From Kribbella italica (GTDB lineage: Bacteria; Actinomycetota; Actinomycetes; Propionibacteriales; Kribbellaceae): a stretch of DNA of 64,000 nucleotides. This document shows positions 7,888 through 16,091 of this stretch, piece after piece. Below the pieces are notes generated by a model. The model ran no database searches, was not told the DNA's origin, and saw nothing but the letters and a program-made list of their open reading frames with translations. A program made the translations under genes and the position numbers. Each line of letters begins with the position of its first letter. The stretch's first letter is position 1. Location: positions 6,200,001 to 6,264,000 of the forward strand of contig NZ_JACHMY010000001.1 in NCBI RefSeq assembly GCF_014205135.1. The letters run 5' to 3'.

Positions 7888-8568
7888 AATACTGCTGGCA
7901 AGCCCGGCCGGCCGCGCGCCGGGGCGGAGCGGCTGAGCCGGGACGCGATCCTCGCGGCGGCACTGAAGCTCGTCGACGACGAGGGTGTCGAGGCGATGAC
8001 GATGCGCCGGCTGGCCGGGACGCTCGGGGTGAACCCGATGTCGATCTACCACCACCTGCCGAACAAGGCCGCGGTGTTCGCCGGGCTGGCGGAGGTGGTG
8101 TTCGCGGGGCTGGACGCCGTCCAGCCTCGGGCCGGGCTGTCGTGGCAGGAGGAGTTGAAGGATGCGGCGCGGGCCTATCGGGCCGCGTTGCAGGCGCATC
8201 CGAATCTGGCGCTGCAGGTGTTGTCGGACCCGTCAGCCGTGTCGGACGTCGTGGTGGTGACGGTCGAGCCGTTCTACCGCGCGCTCGATCGTGGTGGGCT
8301 GACGCCGCGGGCGATCTTCGAGTCGGTGAACACGCTCGTCGACTTCGTGCACGGCTTCCTGCTCGGCGAGCTGTCGGTCCGCGCGGCGACCTTCGAGCTC
8401 GCGCCCGATCTGGTCGACCGGGTCGAGAAACTGCCCGAGGGCAAGGCGCCGACGTTGAGCCGGGTGGTGCTTGCCCTCGGGCGGGACGGTCTGCACTACG
8501 ACTTCGACAGCGGCTTCGAGTCGGCGTTGACGGTGCTGGTCAGCGGCATCGAGTCGACCTTGCGCTGA
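7885..8568 (+). CDS. TetR/AcrR family regulator
   Basis: A 227-residue regulator of the TetR_C (TetR proper-like) group: GRPRAGAERLSRDAILAAAL precedes the helix-turn-helix AMTMRRLAGTLGVNPMSIYHHLPNK. The C-terminal half is helical with FVHGFLLGELSVR. It presumably represses the divergent SDR gene and itself through the palindromes around 7852-7887. Its last 73 bases overlap, tail to tail, the DMT transporter gene. Confidence 0.9.
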   Translation: MNTAGKPGRPRAGAERLSRDAILAAALKLVDDEGVEAMTMRRLAGTLGVNPMSIYHHLPNKAAVFAGLAEVVFAGLDAVQPRAGLSWQEELKDAARAYRAALQAHPNLALQVLSDPSAVSDVVVVTVEPFYRALDRGGLTPRAIFESVNTLVDFVHGFLLGELSVRAATFELAPDLVDRVEKLPEGKAPTLSRVVLALGRDGLHYDFDSGFESALTVLVSGIESTLR

Positions 8569-9437
8569 CCGCCCTTCAGGCGGGAGATCGCGACACCGAG
8601 CAGGCAGAGTGCGCCACCGGCGTACGCGAGTGCCGCGGGTGACTCGTCGAGCAGGAGCCAGCCGAGGAAGATCGTGAGCGGCGGGACGAGGTACGTCGTC
8701 GCGCCCATCCGGCCCGCGCTCGTCCGGGCGAGGGCGTAGGCCCAGGTGGTGAAGGCGAGCGCGGTCGGGAACGCGCCGAGGAACACGACCCACCAGATCG
8801 TCGAGGGTCGCGCGTCGGCGGTCTCGCTGACGAGGGTCGGCGCGAACGGCAGGCAGCTGATCGCGCCGATCGTGCAGGCGATCCAGGTGACCTCGAGCGC
8901 GGGAAGCCTGGCCAGCAAGGGCTTCTGGGCGACGACGCCGATGGCGTACGCGATGGCGGCCGCGACGCAGAGGACGACTCCCCAGGTCTCGGCCTGACCG
9001 CTGGACGACGACGTGCCGATCAGCAGTACGCCGGCGAAGGCGACCGCGCTGCCGACGACCAGACGGCGCGGGAAGCCCTCACTGAGGAGCAGGCCCGCGA
9101 GTACGGCGATCAGCAGCGGGCCGATGTTGACCAGCATGGCCGCCGTACCGGCGTCGAGGCGTTGCTCGGCTTCGTTGAGCGCGACGTTGTAGACGCCGAA
9201 CCACAGCAGGCCGCAGATCAGGAGGAGTTTCCAGTCACGTTTGTCCGGCCAGCGGCGCGGGCGGGTGAAGACGAGAGCGCCGAGGATGACGCTGCCGACG
9301 ACGAGGCGACCGAGCGAGAGTGCGCCGGCCGAGAACTCGTGGCCGACGTGGCGGATCGCGACGAAGGCCGAGGCCCAGAGCACGACGGTGATGGCTGCTG
9401 CGCCGGCCGCGAGGACTGCCTGTCGCCGGTCTGTCAC
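8496..9437 (-). CDS. DMT family (EamA) transporter
   Basis: A 313-residue protein with ten hydrophobic helices and two EamA halves (helices include VVLWASAFVAIRH at the N-terminus and GRMGATTYLVPPLTIFLGWLLLDE in the second half). EamA proteins export amino acids or small metabolites or are drug/metabolite permeases. GTG 9437 was chosen because CCAGGAGGTC lies 4 bases upstream; the longer ATG form lacks such a site. Its hydrophilic 20-residue C-terminal tail (after RLKGGQ) is encoded entirely within the overlap with tetR. Confidence 0.85.
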   Translation of the reverse strand: MTDRRQAVLAAGAAAITVVLWASAFVAIRHVGHEFSAGALSLGRLVVGSVILGALVFTRPRRWPDKRDWKLLLICGLLWFGVYNVALNEAEQRLDAGTAAMLVNIGPLLIAVLAGLLLSEGFPRRLVVGSAVAFAGVLLIGTSSSSGQAETWGVVLCVAAAIAYAIGVVAQKPLLARLPALEVTWIACTIGAISCLPFAPTLVSETADARPSTIWWVVFLGAFPTALAFTTWAYALARTSAGRMGATTYLVPPLTIFLGWLLLDESPAALAYAGGALCLLGVAISRLKGGQRKVDSMPLTSTVNADSKPLSKS

Positions 9438-9570
9438 TGCGACCTCCTGGGGGTTCTCATGGGTCTGACGGTAGGTGCTCGACGGTTCGGCCGACACCGA
9501 ATTCCGCGGTCGCCGGGGTTGGGCCGTGGCTCTTGAGTGGAACGGGTGACGGCGTCGTGGTGTGAGTCGG

Positions 9571-10713
9571 CTAGACCTCTTCCTTCTTCGGGGGTGGGGG
9601 CAGGACCTTCGGGGTGATGAGTGCGGTGATGAGGACGGGGACGGTCAGGCCGGCGACCAGGACCGGCAGGCTGACCCAGACCGCGCCGAGCGCGAACCCG
9701 GCGTACACCGAGACCGCGAACACCTCGGCGAAGAAGCCGGACACCGACGTCACGGTCGCCCGCGCGGGACCCTCGATGGCGTCCTGCAGGCGCGCGTCCG
9801 CGACGACGATGACGAGCTGCATCACGCCGTACCCGACCGCGATCGGAACGAACCCCGCCGCCGTCCCGCTCAACGATCCCCAGGAGATCAGTCCTGCCGT
9901 CGCTCCCAGCCCCACGGCGAACACCGCGGCAGGCAGCCGGTACGCCGGTCCCGCCAGCGCACCGCCGATCGCCTGCGCCGCCACGGTCCCTGCAATCAGC
10001 AGTGGCACCAGGGTGGTGGTCGCCCCTACTCCCCTGGCCAGCAGTGGGAAGTACTCGTCGAACGCCAGGAACCCGCCCAGCAGAGCAACCAGTCCCACAG
10101 CTCGCCGCACCACCCGGCTGGTGGAGGCTTCCTGAAGACCGGCGCGCAGCATCACCACGTACCGCTCCAGAGCACCGCGCCAACCACCAGTGGAGTGGGC
10201 TGCCGCCTCTGGATCGGTCTCCTCGGCGGAAGCTACTCGGGTTGCTTCGGGAAGTGATGCCGCGACAACTACTTGCGCTAGGCAACTGATGACACTGAGG
10301 ACGCCGACCAGCAGGTAGCCGCCGGCCGCGAACAACGGGATCGCCAGCAAGGTCGCCGTCAGGTTGGCGATCAGACTGGCCGATCTGGCTTTGCCGAGAA
10401 GGCCCGCGTACTTGGCGGTGGCACCTCGGGCGGCCAGTTCGTCGTACACGAAGGCTTCGTACGTGCCGGAGATCAGGGCGGAGCCTGCTCCCCAGAGGAT
10501 GAAGCCGAGGGCGAACGCGGCGTACGACGGCACGGTGATCCACGCTGCGTAGCCCAGGCCGGTCAGGGCAGGGCCGAGCATCAGCAGTTTGCGGCGGGAG
10601 AAGACGTCGGCCAAGGCACCGGACGGGATCTCCAGCAGGAACGCTGTCGCCGACCAGATGATGAAGAGGGTCGAGATCTCGGTGGAGGTCAGTCCGTGAT
10701 CCTCGAACAGCAA
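9571..10713 (-). CDS. MFS transporter, 5' end disrupted or start uncertain
   Basis: An MFS permease whose open frame gives 380 residues from a TTG at 10713. Homology-like sequence continues upstream: codons 10788-10714 read RLSVRIVAYEALQDLIP then LYPLYQL, which is the typical first transmembrane helix of this family. A natural ATG at 10818 (MRYPSPFL) is in the same frame but is separated by a TGA at 10794-10792. So either the gene carries a nonsense mutation, the base call is wrong, or a rare start is used. The remainder (RRKLLMLGP loop, 12 helices) is intact. It lies 21 bases after the DUF4865 gene. Confidence 0.7.
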   Translation of the reverse strand: MLFEDHGLTSTEISTLFIIWSATAFLLEIPSGALADVFSRRKLLMLGPALTGLGYAAWITVPSYAAFALGFILWGAGSALISGTYEAFVYDELAARGATAKYAGLLGKARSASLIANLTATLLAIPLFAAGGYLLVGVLSVISCLAQVVVAASLPEATRVASAEETDPEAAAHSTGGWRGALERYVVMLRAGLQEASTSRVVRRAVGLVALLGGFLAFDEYFPLLARGVGATTTLVPLLIAGTVAAQAIGGALAGPAYRLPAAVFAVGLGATAGLISWGSLSGTAAGFVPIAVGYGVMQLVIVVADARLQDAIEGPARATVTSVSGFFAEVFAVSVYAGFALGAVWVSLPVLVAGLTVPVLITALITPKVLPPPPKKEEV

Positions 10714-10839
10714 CTGGTACAGCGGATACAGAGGGATCAGGTCCTGCAGCGCCTCGTAGGCGACGATGCGGACCGAAAGGCGGTCAGGGCGTCAAAGGAA
10801 CGGGCTCGGGTATCTCATGCCTAGAAAATACCCGCGACC

Positions 10840-11415
10840 TCACCCGGCGAGAAGCTCTTTTGTTCCGGGTGTGGACAAGTGCAGAACCTGGTAGCGCGTG
10901 CCCGGCACGATCCCCGGCTCGCCGCTCCACAGCGTGAAGTGGACCAGCTCCCAGCGCGACGGATCCACCGCGATCGCCGAGCTGTGCACCCCCGGCAGCT
11001 GAGCGGTCGAGCGCAACGACTCGACAGCCTCGGCCACCGGCCCGGCTGGATCCACGTCAGGCGATAAAGCGAGGGTGTTCCGAGTCGCCGCCACCGCCGG
11101 CTGGTCCACGTCCGGCCCGGCCAGCGAGTCGACGCCGGTCCAGTGCCGCACGCTCGGCCGCCCGAACGACTGGCAGATCCCCGTGAAGAACCCGCCGCCC
11201 CACAGGAACCGCGCCATCCCGGCCGAGGCGTTCCACAGGTAGAACGGCGCGTACTGGTTCACCGCCGCGCCGTTCGCCTGGTCCTGGACCAGGTAGGCCT
11301 TCAGCCCGAGCCCGTCGAAGCCGTCGGTCGCCGCGCCGCGCTCGAGCACGCGGCGCCGGATGATCCCCATGTCGTAGTCCGCCGGCAAGGTCACCTCGTA
11401 CTGCATCGCGTACAT
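10840..11415 (-). CDS. DUF4865 family protein
   Basis: A 191-residue protein with the family start MYAMQYEVTLPADYDMGIIR, the central GLGLKAYLVQ and NQYAPFYLWN segments and a C-terminal half ending STPGTKELLAG. DUF4865 proteins resemble dimeric alpha-beta barrel proteins; no activity is known to me. I use ATG 11415, with GAGGGAGC just upstream, not the longer in-frame form. It is the first gene of a likely operon with the MFS gene. Confidence 0.8.
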   Translation of the reverse strand: MYAMQYEVTLPADYDMGIIRRRVLERGAATDGFDGLGLKAYLVQDQANGAAVNQYAPFYLWNASAGMARFLWGGGFFTGICQSFGRPSVRHWTGVDSLAGPDVDQPAVAATRNTLALSPDVDPAGPVAEAVESLRSTAQLPGVHSSAIAVDPSRWELVHFTLWSGEPGIVPGTRYQVLHLSTPGTKELLAG

Positions 11416-11508
11416 GGCCTGCTCCCTCTCGATCGACGCCCCGAACATACTAGTAGGTACAGAGCTAATTGCCGCGCGCCCGTCCACACTTTCGGCCAGG
11501 CTTGGCCC

Positions 11509-12381
11509 ATGACGAGCGATCGGGTCTGGTCGAAGCTCCCCGCCGGGACGCGGGAGGCGCTGGTCGACGGGCTGAGCCCGTCCGACCTGCAGAGCGCGTT
11601 CCTGGAGATCAGTCGTGAGCGCGCCGCGAAGCTGACGCCGGCCCGCGTCTTCGATCGCTGGCGCAACGACCGCTTCGTCCAGCCGTCGCAGGCCGACCCG
11701 CGGGCGCTGGTCCGGACCCAGGCCCGTCTCTGGGACCTGCTGCCGGACCGGTTCGCAGGCGTCGAGCTGTCACCGGTCACGCCGCTTGGCACCTGTTCGG
11801 TCGTGTCCAACATCCACCAGAACATGGTGCTGAGCACGATGCGGAACACCGAGGTCGCCAGCGACCCGACCAACGAGCTCGCGCTCGAGGCCGCCGTACG
11901 GCGACGTGCCGGCGCCGAGCGCGTCGACCTGGCGACCTGTCAGCGCGTGGTGCGCGCTCAGGTGAACGACGGGCCTGGGATGTTCGCGCACTTCCAGCTG
12001 TTCGCGCTGGTGTCGTCGGCCCGGGACACCGGGTCCGGCCGCACGGAGGCGGAGCTGCTGCTGGATCACCTGCGCTACTGGTACGCCGTACTGGGTGACA
12101 AGGCGGACCTCAGCTTCACCACGTTCGCGCCGAGCGCGGTCCGGGAGCGGATCGACGACACCGTACGGCCTGGGCTGCCGGTGGAGTTCGTGGAGGACAC
12201 CGGGCGCACCAAGGGCGCCGGCTACTACTCCGGTACGGCGATCGGCGTGGGAGTCGCCGGCAACGAGCTGGGCGACGGCGGCTTCACCCGCTGGACCGCT
12301 GACCTGCTGGGGGACGCCAAGGAGCGCTGCCTGATCTCCTGCGTCTCCACCGAACGCCTGACTGCACTCAGCGCAGTTTGA
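11509..12381 (+). CDS. orphan class II aaRS-like (HisRS/HisZ-fold) protein
   Basis: A 290-residue protein not assigned to any named family by me. The order of segments resembles the HisRS/HisZ catalytic core: DPTNELALEAAVRRR resembles the LRPEGTA motif, RVVRAQ then FAHFQLFALV resembles motif 2 (FRxE...REFHQ), AELLLDHLRYWYAVLG resembles the DAEVIALL helix, and GAGYYSGTAIG, ELGDGGFTRW and CVSTERL resemble the histidine motif and motif 3. There is no anticodon-binding domain. Several catalytic residues look replaced, so a synthetase activity is unlikely; a regulatory or modification role is possible. This assignment is inference by eye. It overlaps the GNAT gene by 14 bases. Confidence 0.6.
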   Translation: MTSDRVWSKLPAGTREALVDGLSPSDLQSAFLEISRERAAKLTPARVFDRWRNDRFVQPSQADPRALVRTQARLWDLLPDRFAGVELSPVTPLGTCSVVSNIHQNMVLSTMRNTEVASDPTNELALEAAVRRRAGAERVDLATCQRVVRAQVNDGPGMFAHFQLFALVSSARDTGSGRTEAELLLDHLRYWYAVLGDKADLSFTTFAPSAVRERIDDTVRPGLPVEFVEDTGRTKGAGYYSGTAIGVGVAGNELGDGGFTRWTADLLGDAKERCLISCVSTERLTALSAV

Positions 12382-12760
12382 GCAGCCCGGCGTCGGTCGG
12401 CGTGAAGCCGCACGCGTCGAGGTAGAAGCTCGCGAGGTGCGGCTCGTAGTCGACGTGCAGCCACTCGCACCCAGCCGCCCGTGACTCGTCGGCGGCCCGG
12501 GCGACCAGCTGCGAGCCGATCCCCTTGCGCCCGTGGTCCGGGTGCACGGCGGTGTCCAGCACGAACGCGTGGGCGCCGCCGTCCCAGCAGACCTGGACAA
12601 AGCCGATCAGCTCGTCGTTGTCGAAGGCCCCGACCCAGGTGAGCGCGTGGCGCTCCAGGCGGGCTGCCCATGGCTCGACCTCGCCTGGGGCCCCGAAGGC
12701 CAACGAGTGCAGGGCCGAGAGCACCTGGTCGTCGACGGGGAAACGCACCCGCAGTTCCAC
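12368..12760 (-). CDS. GNAT family N-acetyltransferase
   Basis: A 130-residue minimal GNAT domain. VLDTAVHPDHGRKGIGSQL (about residues 68-86) is the motif A acetyl-CoA pyrophosphate loop (R/Q-x-x-G-x-G), and WLHVDYEPHLASFYLDACGF is the C-terminal motif B. Starts with GTG 12760, directly abutting the stop codon of the PLP enzyme gene upstream, so the two form an operon with translational coupling. Substrate unknown; an amino acid or amine related to the PLP enzyme is possible. Confidence 0.85.
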   Translation of the reverse strand: MELRVRFPVDDQVLSALHSLAFGAPGEVEPWAARLERHALTWVGAFDNDELIGFVQVCWDGGAHAFVLDTAVHPDHGRKGIGSQLVARAADESRAAGCEWLHVDYEPHLASFYLDACGFTPTDAGLLKLR

Positions 12761-13711
12761 TTAGCGTCCTTCCGTGCTGATCAGTACGACGGTGCTGTCG
12801 GCCGTCAGGTCGAGCTCAGCGCGTGCGGCGCGCAGGCCGGCCAGTGTGGCTGCTCCGCTCGGCCCCGACGAGATGCCCAACGCTGCAAGGTCCTCTGAAG
12901 CCTGCAGGGCTTCAGGGTCATCCACCGTGACCGACGCGTGGAGGCCGTCGCGCAGGACCGGCCAGGCCAGGCTGGACGGCGTACCGCAGTTCAGGCCGGC
13001 CATGACTGTGCTGCTGGTCTCCACTGTCACCAGGTGACCGGTCAGCAAGCTGCTGGTGACACAGGCGGCGCTGCTGGGCTCTACACCGAGCACGGTGGCG
13101 CAGTGGGTGACTCCTGCTTGGGCGACCGAGCCGACGCCCATCGGTACGACGACCAGGTCGGCGGCTACGTCGACCTCGTGGAACAGGGTCGAGTAGCCGT
13201 CGACGATGAGTTGCGGGATCTCCTCGTAGCCGGGCCAGGCCGAGTCCTGGATCAGGAGGCGGCCAGGGGTGATGGAGTCGGCAGCGGCGAGCACGGCGTC
13301 GTCGTACGAGCTGGACAGGACTGTGACCTCGGCACCCTCGGAGCGGATGGCGTCGATGGCTCGCGGGCTGACCACGTCGGGGATGAAGACGTGCGAGCGC
13401 AGCCCGAGCAGCTGGGCGCGCCGGGCGACCGCGCGGCCGTGGTTGCCGTCGGTGGCGGTCACCAGGACCTCGGTGTCGGGTTGGAGGGCGCGGTGGATCG
13501 CCCACCAGGCGCCGAGCGCCTTGAAGGCGGGCAGGCCCAGGCGCTGCGACTCGTCCTTCACCAGCACTCGGCCGAGGCCCAACTCAGCAGCCAGGGCCGG
13601 TACGTCGTGCAGCGGCGTGGGGGCGTAGTCGGCCAGGCTCTGGTGGAACGCCAGCACGTCGGCAGGTGCCGGCGTCGTACGACGTGAGCGGGCTGCCGCC
13701 CGGTACAGCAC
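12761..13711 (-). CDS. PLP-dependent ammonia-lyase-like enzyme (fold type II)
   Basis: A 316-residue tryptophan-synthase-beta-fold enzyme resembling diaminopropionate ammonia-lyase and threonine dehydratase. LPAFKALGAWW carries the Schiff-base lysine (K64), TATDGNHGRAVA (about 84-95) is the phosphate/substrate loop, and VVPMGVGS the glycine-rich PLP phosphate loop. The substrate is probably a small amino acid. GTG start at 13711. Followed without gap by the GNAT gene, and preceded 3 bases upstream by the stop of the XRE regulator on the same strand, so all three may be transcribed together. Confidence 0.85.
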   Translation of the reverse strand: MLYRAAARSRRTTPAPADVLAFHQSLADYAPTPLHDVPALAAELGLGRVLVKDESQRLGLPAFKALGAWWAIHRALQPDTEVLVTATDGNHGRAVARRAQLLGLRSHVFIPDVVSPRAIDAIRSEGAEVTVLSSSYDDAVLAAADSITPGRLLIQDSAWPGYEEIPQLIVDGYSTLFHEVDVAADLVVVPMGVGSVAQAGVTHCATVLGVEPSSAACVTSSLLTGHLVTVETSSTVMAGLNCGTPSSLAWPVLRDGLHASVTVDDPEALQASEDLAALGISSGPSGAATLAGLRAARAELDLTADSTVVLISTEGR

Positions 13712-13714
13712 CGG

Positions 13715-14074
13715 CTACGCGACCAGGGCGAACGTCTGCGCGGTGGTCGAGTACGACTGCGGGGACGAGGTCCCGATCCGCTGCGGAGCCGACTCCTCGA
13801 CCCGGATCGACGCCGTGTGCAGGCGGACCGGCAGCGTGGACCGGACCGCGGTGGCCAGGTCGAACTGCACCTCGGCCAGCAGGTCGGACAGCTCCAGGTC
13901 GAGCGCCCGGCAGATCGCGGCGAGGATCTCCGAGGAGGGCTCCTTGCGGCCGCGCTCGATCTCGGACAGGTACGGCACGGACACCTGGGCCACCTCGGCG
14001 AGCTCGCGCAGGGTGATCCCCCGCTCGCGCCGCAGCCGGCGGAAGACGTTCCCGATCACCTGGCGTAGCAGCAC
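13715..14074 (-). CDS. XRE regulator, PopR/ClgR-like
   Basis: A 119-residue regulator. Residues 5-60 are an XRE helix-turn-helix (RRERGITLRELAEVAQVSVP, then YLSEIERGRKEPSSE), closely of the ClgR/PopR type. It is divergent from clpP, and two TCTGCS-N3-GGCAGA sites separate them, the pattern known for Streptomyces PopR, activator of clpP3/clpP4. The protein ends in ALVA, a hydrophobic alanine tail like the ssrA-type degrons by which ClgR and PopR are destroyed by ClpP. GTG 14074 is the likely start. PopR identity is inference from context and motif. Confidence 0.8.
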   Translation of the reverse strand: MLLRQVIGNVFRRLRRERGITLRELAEVAQVSVPYLSEIERGRKEPSSEILAAICRALDLELSDLLAEVQFDLATAVRSTLPVRLHTASIRVEESAPQRIGTSSPQSYSTTAQTFALVA

Positions 14075-14130
14075 GTCCGGTCCTCCTCGAGCTCGGTGGT
14101 TCCTGTACCGAGTGTGCCATCCCCGGCGGG

Positions 14131-14160
14131 TCTGCGGTGGGCAGATCTGCCACGGGCAGA
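14131..14160. promoter_or_regulatory. two abutting PopR-like operators
   Basis: TCTGCGGTGGGCAGA (14131-14145) and TCTGCCACGGGCAGA (14146-14160) are two adjacent 15-bp inverted repeats of the form TCTGCS-N3-GGCAGA; the second is perfect. From memory, the Streptomyces PopR site is TGTCTGCC-N3-GGCAGACA. They sit 40 bases before the clpP ATG and 56 bases from the regulator's GTG. Confidence 0.75.
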
Positions 14161-14200
14161 TTCCGGGGCCGCCCGGCCCCAGGGCGGTCACGCTGGGGAC

Positions 14201-14773
14201 ATGAGCGAGAACCAGCGAACCACCGACCTCGACCAGCACATCTACCAGCGTCTGCTCTGGCAGCGCATCGTCGTCCTGCGCGACGAGATCAAGGACGAGA
14301 ACGCCAACGCGCTGTGCGCGCAGCTGGTCCTGCTGAACGCGGAGGACCCGAAGGCGGAGATCTCGCTCTACATCAACTCCCCCGGCGGCTCGGTGTCGGC
14401 CGGGCTGGCGATCCTCGACACGATGAACTTCATCAGCAACGACGTCTCGACGTACGCGATGGGCCTGGCCGCGTCGATGGGACAGGTGCTGCTGGCCTGC
14501 GGTACGCCGGGCAAGCGGTTCAGCCTGCCGCACGCGCGGATCATGATGCACCAGCCGTCCGGCGGGATGGGCGGGACGGCCAGTGACATCAAGACCCAGG
14601 CGGAGCAGTCACTGCTGGCCAAGCAGCAGCTGGCCGAACTGCTGGCCGACCGGACCGGGCAGTCGGTGGACCGGATCACCGAGGACTTCGACCGGGACAG
14701 GTGGTTCACGCCGGAGCAGGCGCTCGACTACGGCATCGTCGACCGGGTGCTGACCCAGCCGGTCAGCGTCTGA
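14201..14773 (+). CDS. clpP: ClpP-family serine protease subunit
   Basis: A 190-residue ClpP. Catalytic S92 (GLAASMGQ), H117 (MMHQPSGG) and D166 (FDRDRWFTP) are all present, and INSPGGSVSAG gives the oxyanion/handle region. It forms double-heptamer barrels that degrade substrates delivered by Clp ATPases. It is a lone clpP next to a PopR-like regulator rather than the clpP1P2 pair with clpX, and resembles the Streptomyces ClpP3 branch, although no clpP4 partner follows. ATG 14201 is chosen because the upstream extension runs over the operators. Confidence 0.93.
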   Translation: MSENQRTTDLDQHIYQRLLWQRIVVLRDEIKDENANALCAQLVLLNAEDPKAEISLYINSPGGSVSAGLAILDTMNFISNDVSTYAMGLAASMGQVLLACGTPGKRFSLPHARIMMHQPSGGMGGTASDIKTQAEQSLLAKQQLAELLADRTGQSVDRITEDFDRDRWFTPEQALDYGIVDRVLTQPVSV

Positions 14774-14813
14774 GCCGGAGCCCGCTCCCCCGAACTGCGG
14801 GCCCCGGCGGCTG

Positions 14814-15956
14814 CTAGGCCAAGGCCTGCGCGAGGTCCTTGACCAGGTCCTCGGGGTCCTCCAGGCCGATGCTGATGCGGAGCAGGTCCTGGTCGGGCTT
14901 GGCGTCCTCGGCAACCAGGCGGTGGGTCAGCGCGGCCGGGTGCTGGATGAGGGTGTCGACACCGCCCAGCGACACCGCATGGGTGATCAGCTCGAGCCTG
15001 GCCAGCAGCTGGTCGGCCCGGCTCGTCCGGAACGCCAGTACGGCGCCCGGCCCGCTCTGCTGCCGACCGACCAGCCCGCGCGGATCACACTCGGGCAGAC
15101 CGGGGTAGTAGACCTTGTCCACAGCCGGGTGCGTGCTCAGCCAGTCAGCCACCTTCGCCGCACCGGCCTGCTGAGCGCGGACGCGCACCGGCAGCGTCTG
15201 CAGCCCCCGGTGCAGCTCGTACGCCGCCAGCGGGTAGAGCAGCGCCCCGGTCACCGCACGCATCTGGCGGATCCTGGCGACCCACTCCGCCGGGCCGGCG
15301 ACCAGTCCGCCCATCAGGTCGCCGTGGCCGCCCAGGTACTTCGTGGCCGAGTGCAGCACGAGCGTGGCGCCGTGCTGGGCGGGCTGCTGGAGTACGGGGG
15401 TCGCGAACGTGTTGTCGACAGCCACCGGTACGCCGGCCGCCTGACGGACCACGTCGGCGATGTCGACGAGCTCGACGGTCGGGTTGGCCGGGGTCTCGAT
15501 GAGCACGAGCCCTGTGTCGGGGCGGAGCTCGCCGGCGACGGTGCCGGGGGTTGCCCAGCTGACCGTCGTACCGAGTAGGCCTGTGGACAACAGGTGGTCG
15601 GAGCCGCCGTACAAGGGTCGGACGGCAACGACGTGCGGCTTGCCGGAGGCGACCGTGGCGAGCAGGACCGCGGCCAGCGCGGCCATGCCGGTGCTGAACG
15701 CGACTGCGCCGTCGCAGGTCTCCAGCTCGGCCAGGGCGGTTTCCAGGCGGGCGACGTTCGGGTTCCACAGCCGCTGGTAGACGAGGCTGCCGCCGGCCGG
15801 GTCGCCGCCGGTCGCCAGGCGGTCGTACGCCGCGCCGCCCGCCTGCAGGTCGGTCAGCGGGTACGTCGTACTCAGGTCGATCGGCGGGACGTGCACGCCG
15901 AGCGCGGTCAGGTCGTCGCGGCCGGCGTGCACGGCGCGGGTGTCCGATGCGGTCAT
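14814..15956 (-). CDS. Cys/Met metabolism PLP-dependent enzyme
   Basis: A 380-residue fold type I enzyme of the cystathionine gamma-synthase/lyase and methionine gamma-lyase family. FSTGMAALAAVLLA is the PLP phosphate-binding segment, VPVAVDNTFATPV holds the cofactor Asp, and LHSATKYLGGHGD the Schiff-base lysine; SLGGVDTLIQHPA is the C-terminal signature. ATG 15956 has a GGAGG site 4 bases upstream. It is divergent from an Lrp regulator, a pairing common for amino acid catabolic genes, so methionine or cystathionine degradation is plausible. The exact reaction cannot be decided. Confidence 0.88.
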   Translation of the reverse strand: MTASDTRAVHAGRDDLTALGVHVPPIDLSTTYPLTDLQAGGAAYDRLATGGDPAGGSLVYQRLWNPNVARLETALAELETCDGAVAFSTGMAALAAVLLATVASGKPHVVAVRPLYGGSDHLLSTGLLGTTVSWATPGTVAGELRPDTGLVLIETPANPTVELVDIADVVRQAAGVPVAVDNTFATPVLQQPAQHGATLVLHSATKYLGGHGDLMGGLVAGPAEWVARIRQMRAVTGALLYPLAAYELHRGLQTLPVRVRAQQAGAAKVADWLSTHPAVDKVYYPGLPECDPRGLVGRQQSGPGAVLAFRTSRADQLLARLELITHAVSLGGVDTLIQHPAALTHRLVAEDAKPDQDLLRISIGLEDPEDLVKDLAQALA

Positions 15957-16036
15957 CGAGCCTCCTTGGTCCGTCTGCGGTGCGCCAAGGGTGGAATCTT
16001 CTGCGAGTTTGGGGCAAGAGTTCCGAAGAAAATTCG

Positions 16037-16089
16037 TCCACAGGTCTGTCCACACGCTGTGGATTCTGTGGACGGCCCTTACAGTAAGG
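16037..16089. promoter_or_regulatory. Lrp operator cluster
   Basis: Four half-sites are arranged symmetrically: TCCACA at 16037 and 16049, TGTGGA at 16058 and 16067, followed by the perfect palindrome CCTTACAGTAAGG (16077-16089) immediately before the lrp ATG at 16092. Multi-half-site arrays of this sort are typical for Lrp/AsnC octamers; autoregulation and control of the divergent PLP gene are inferred. Confidence 0.55.
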
Positions 16090-16091
16090 TC

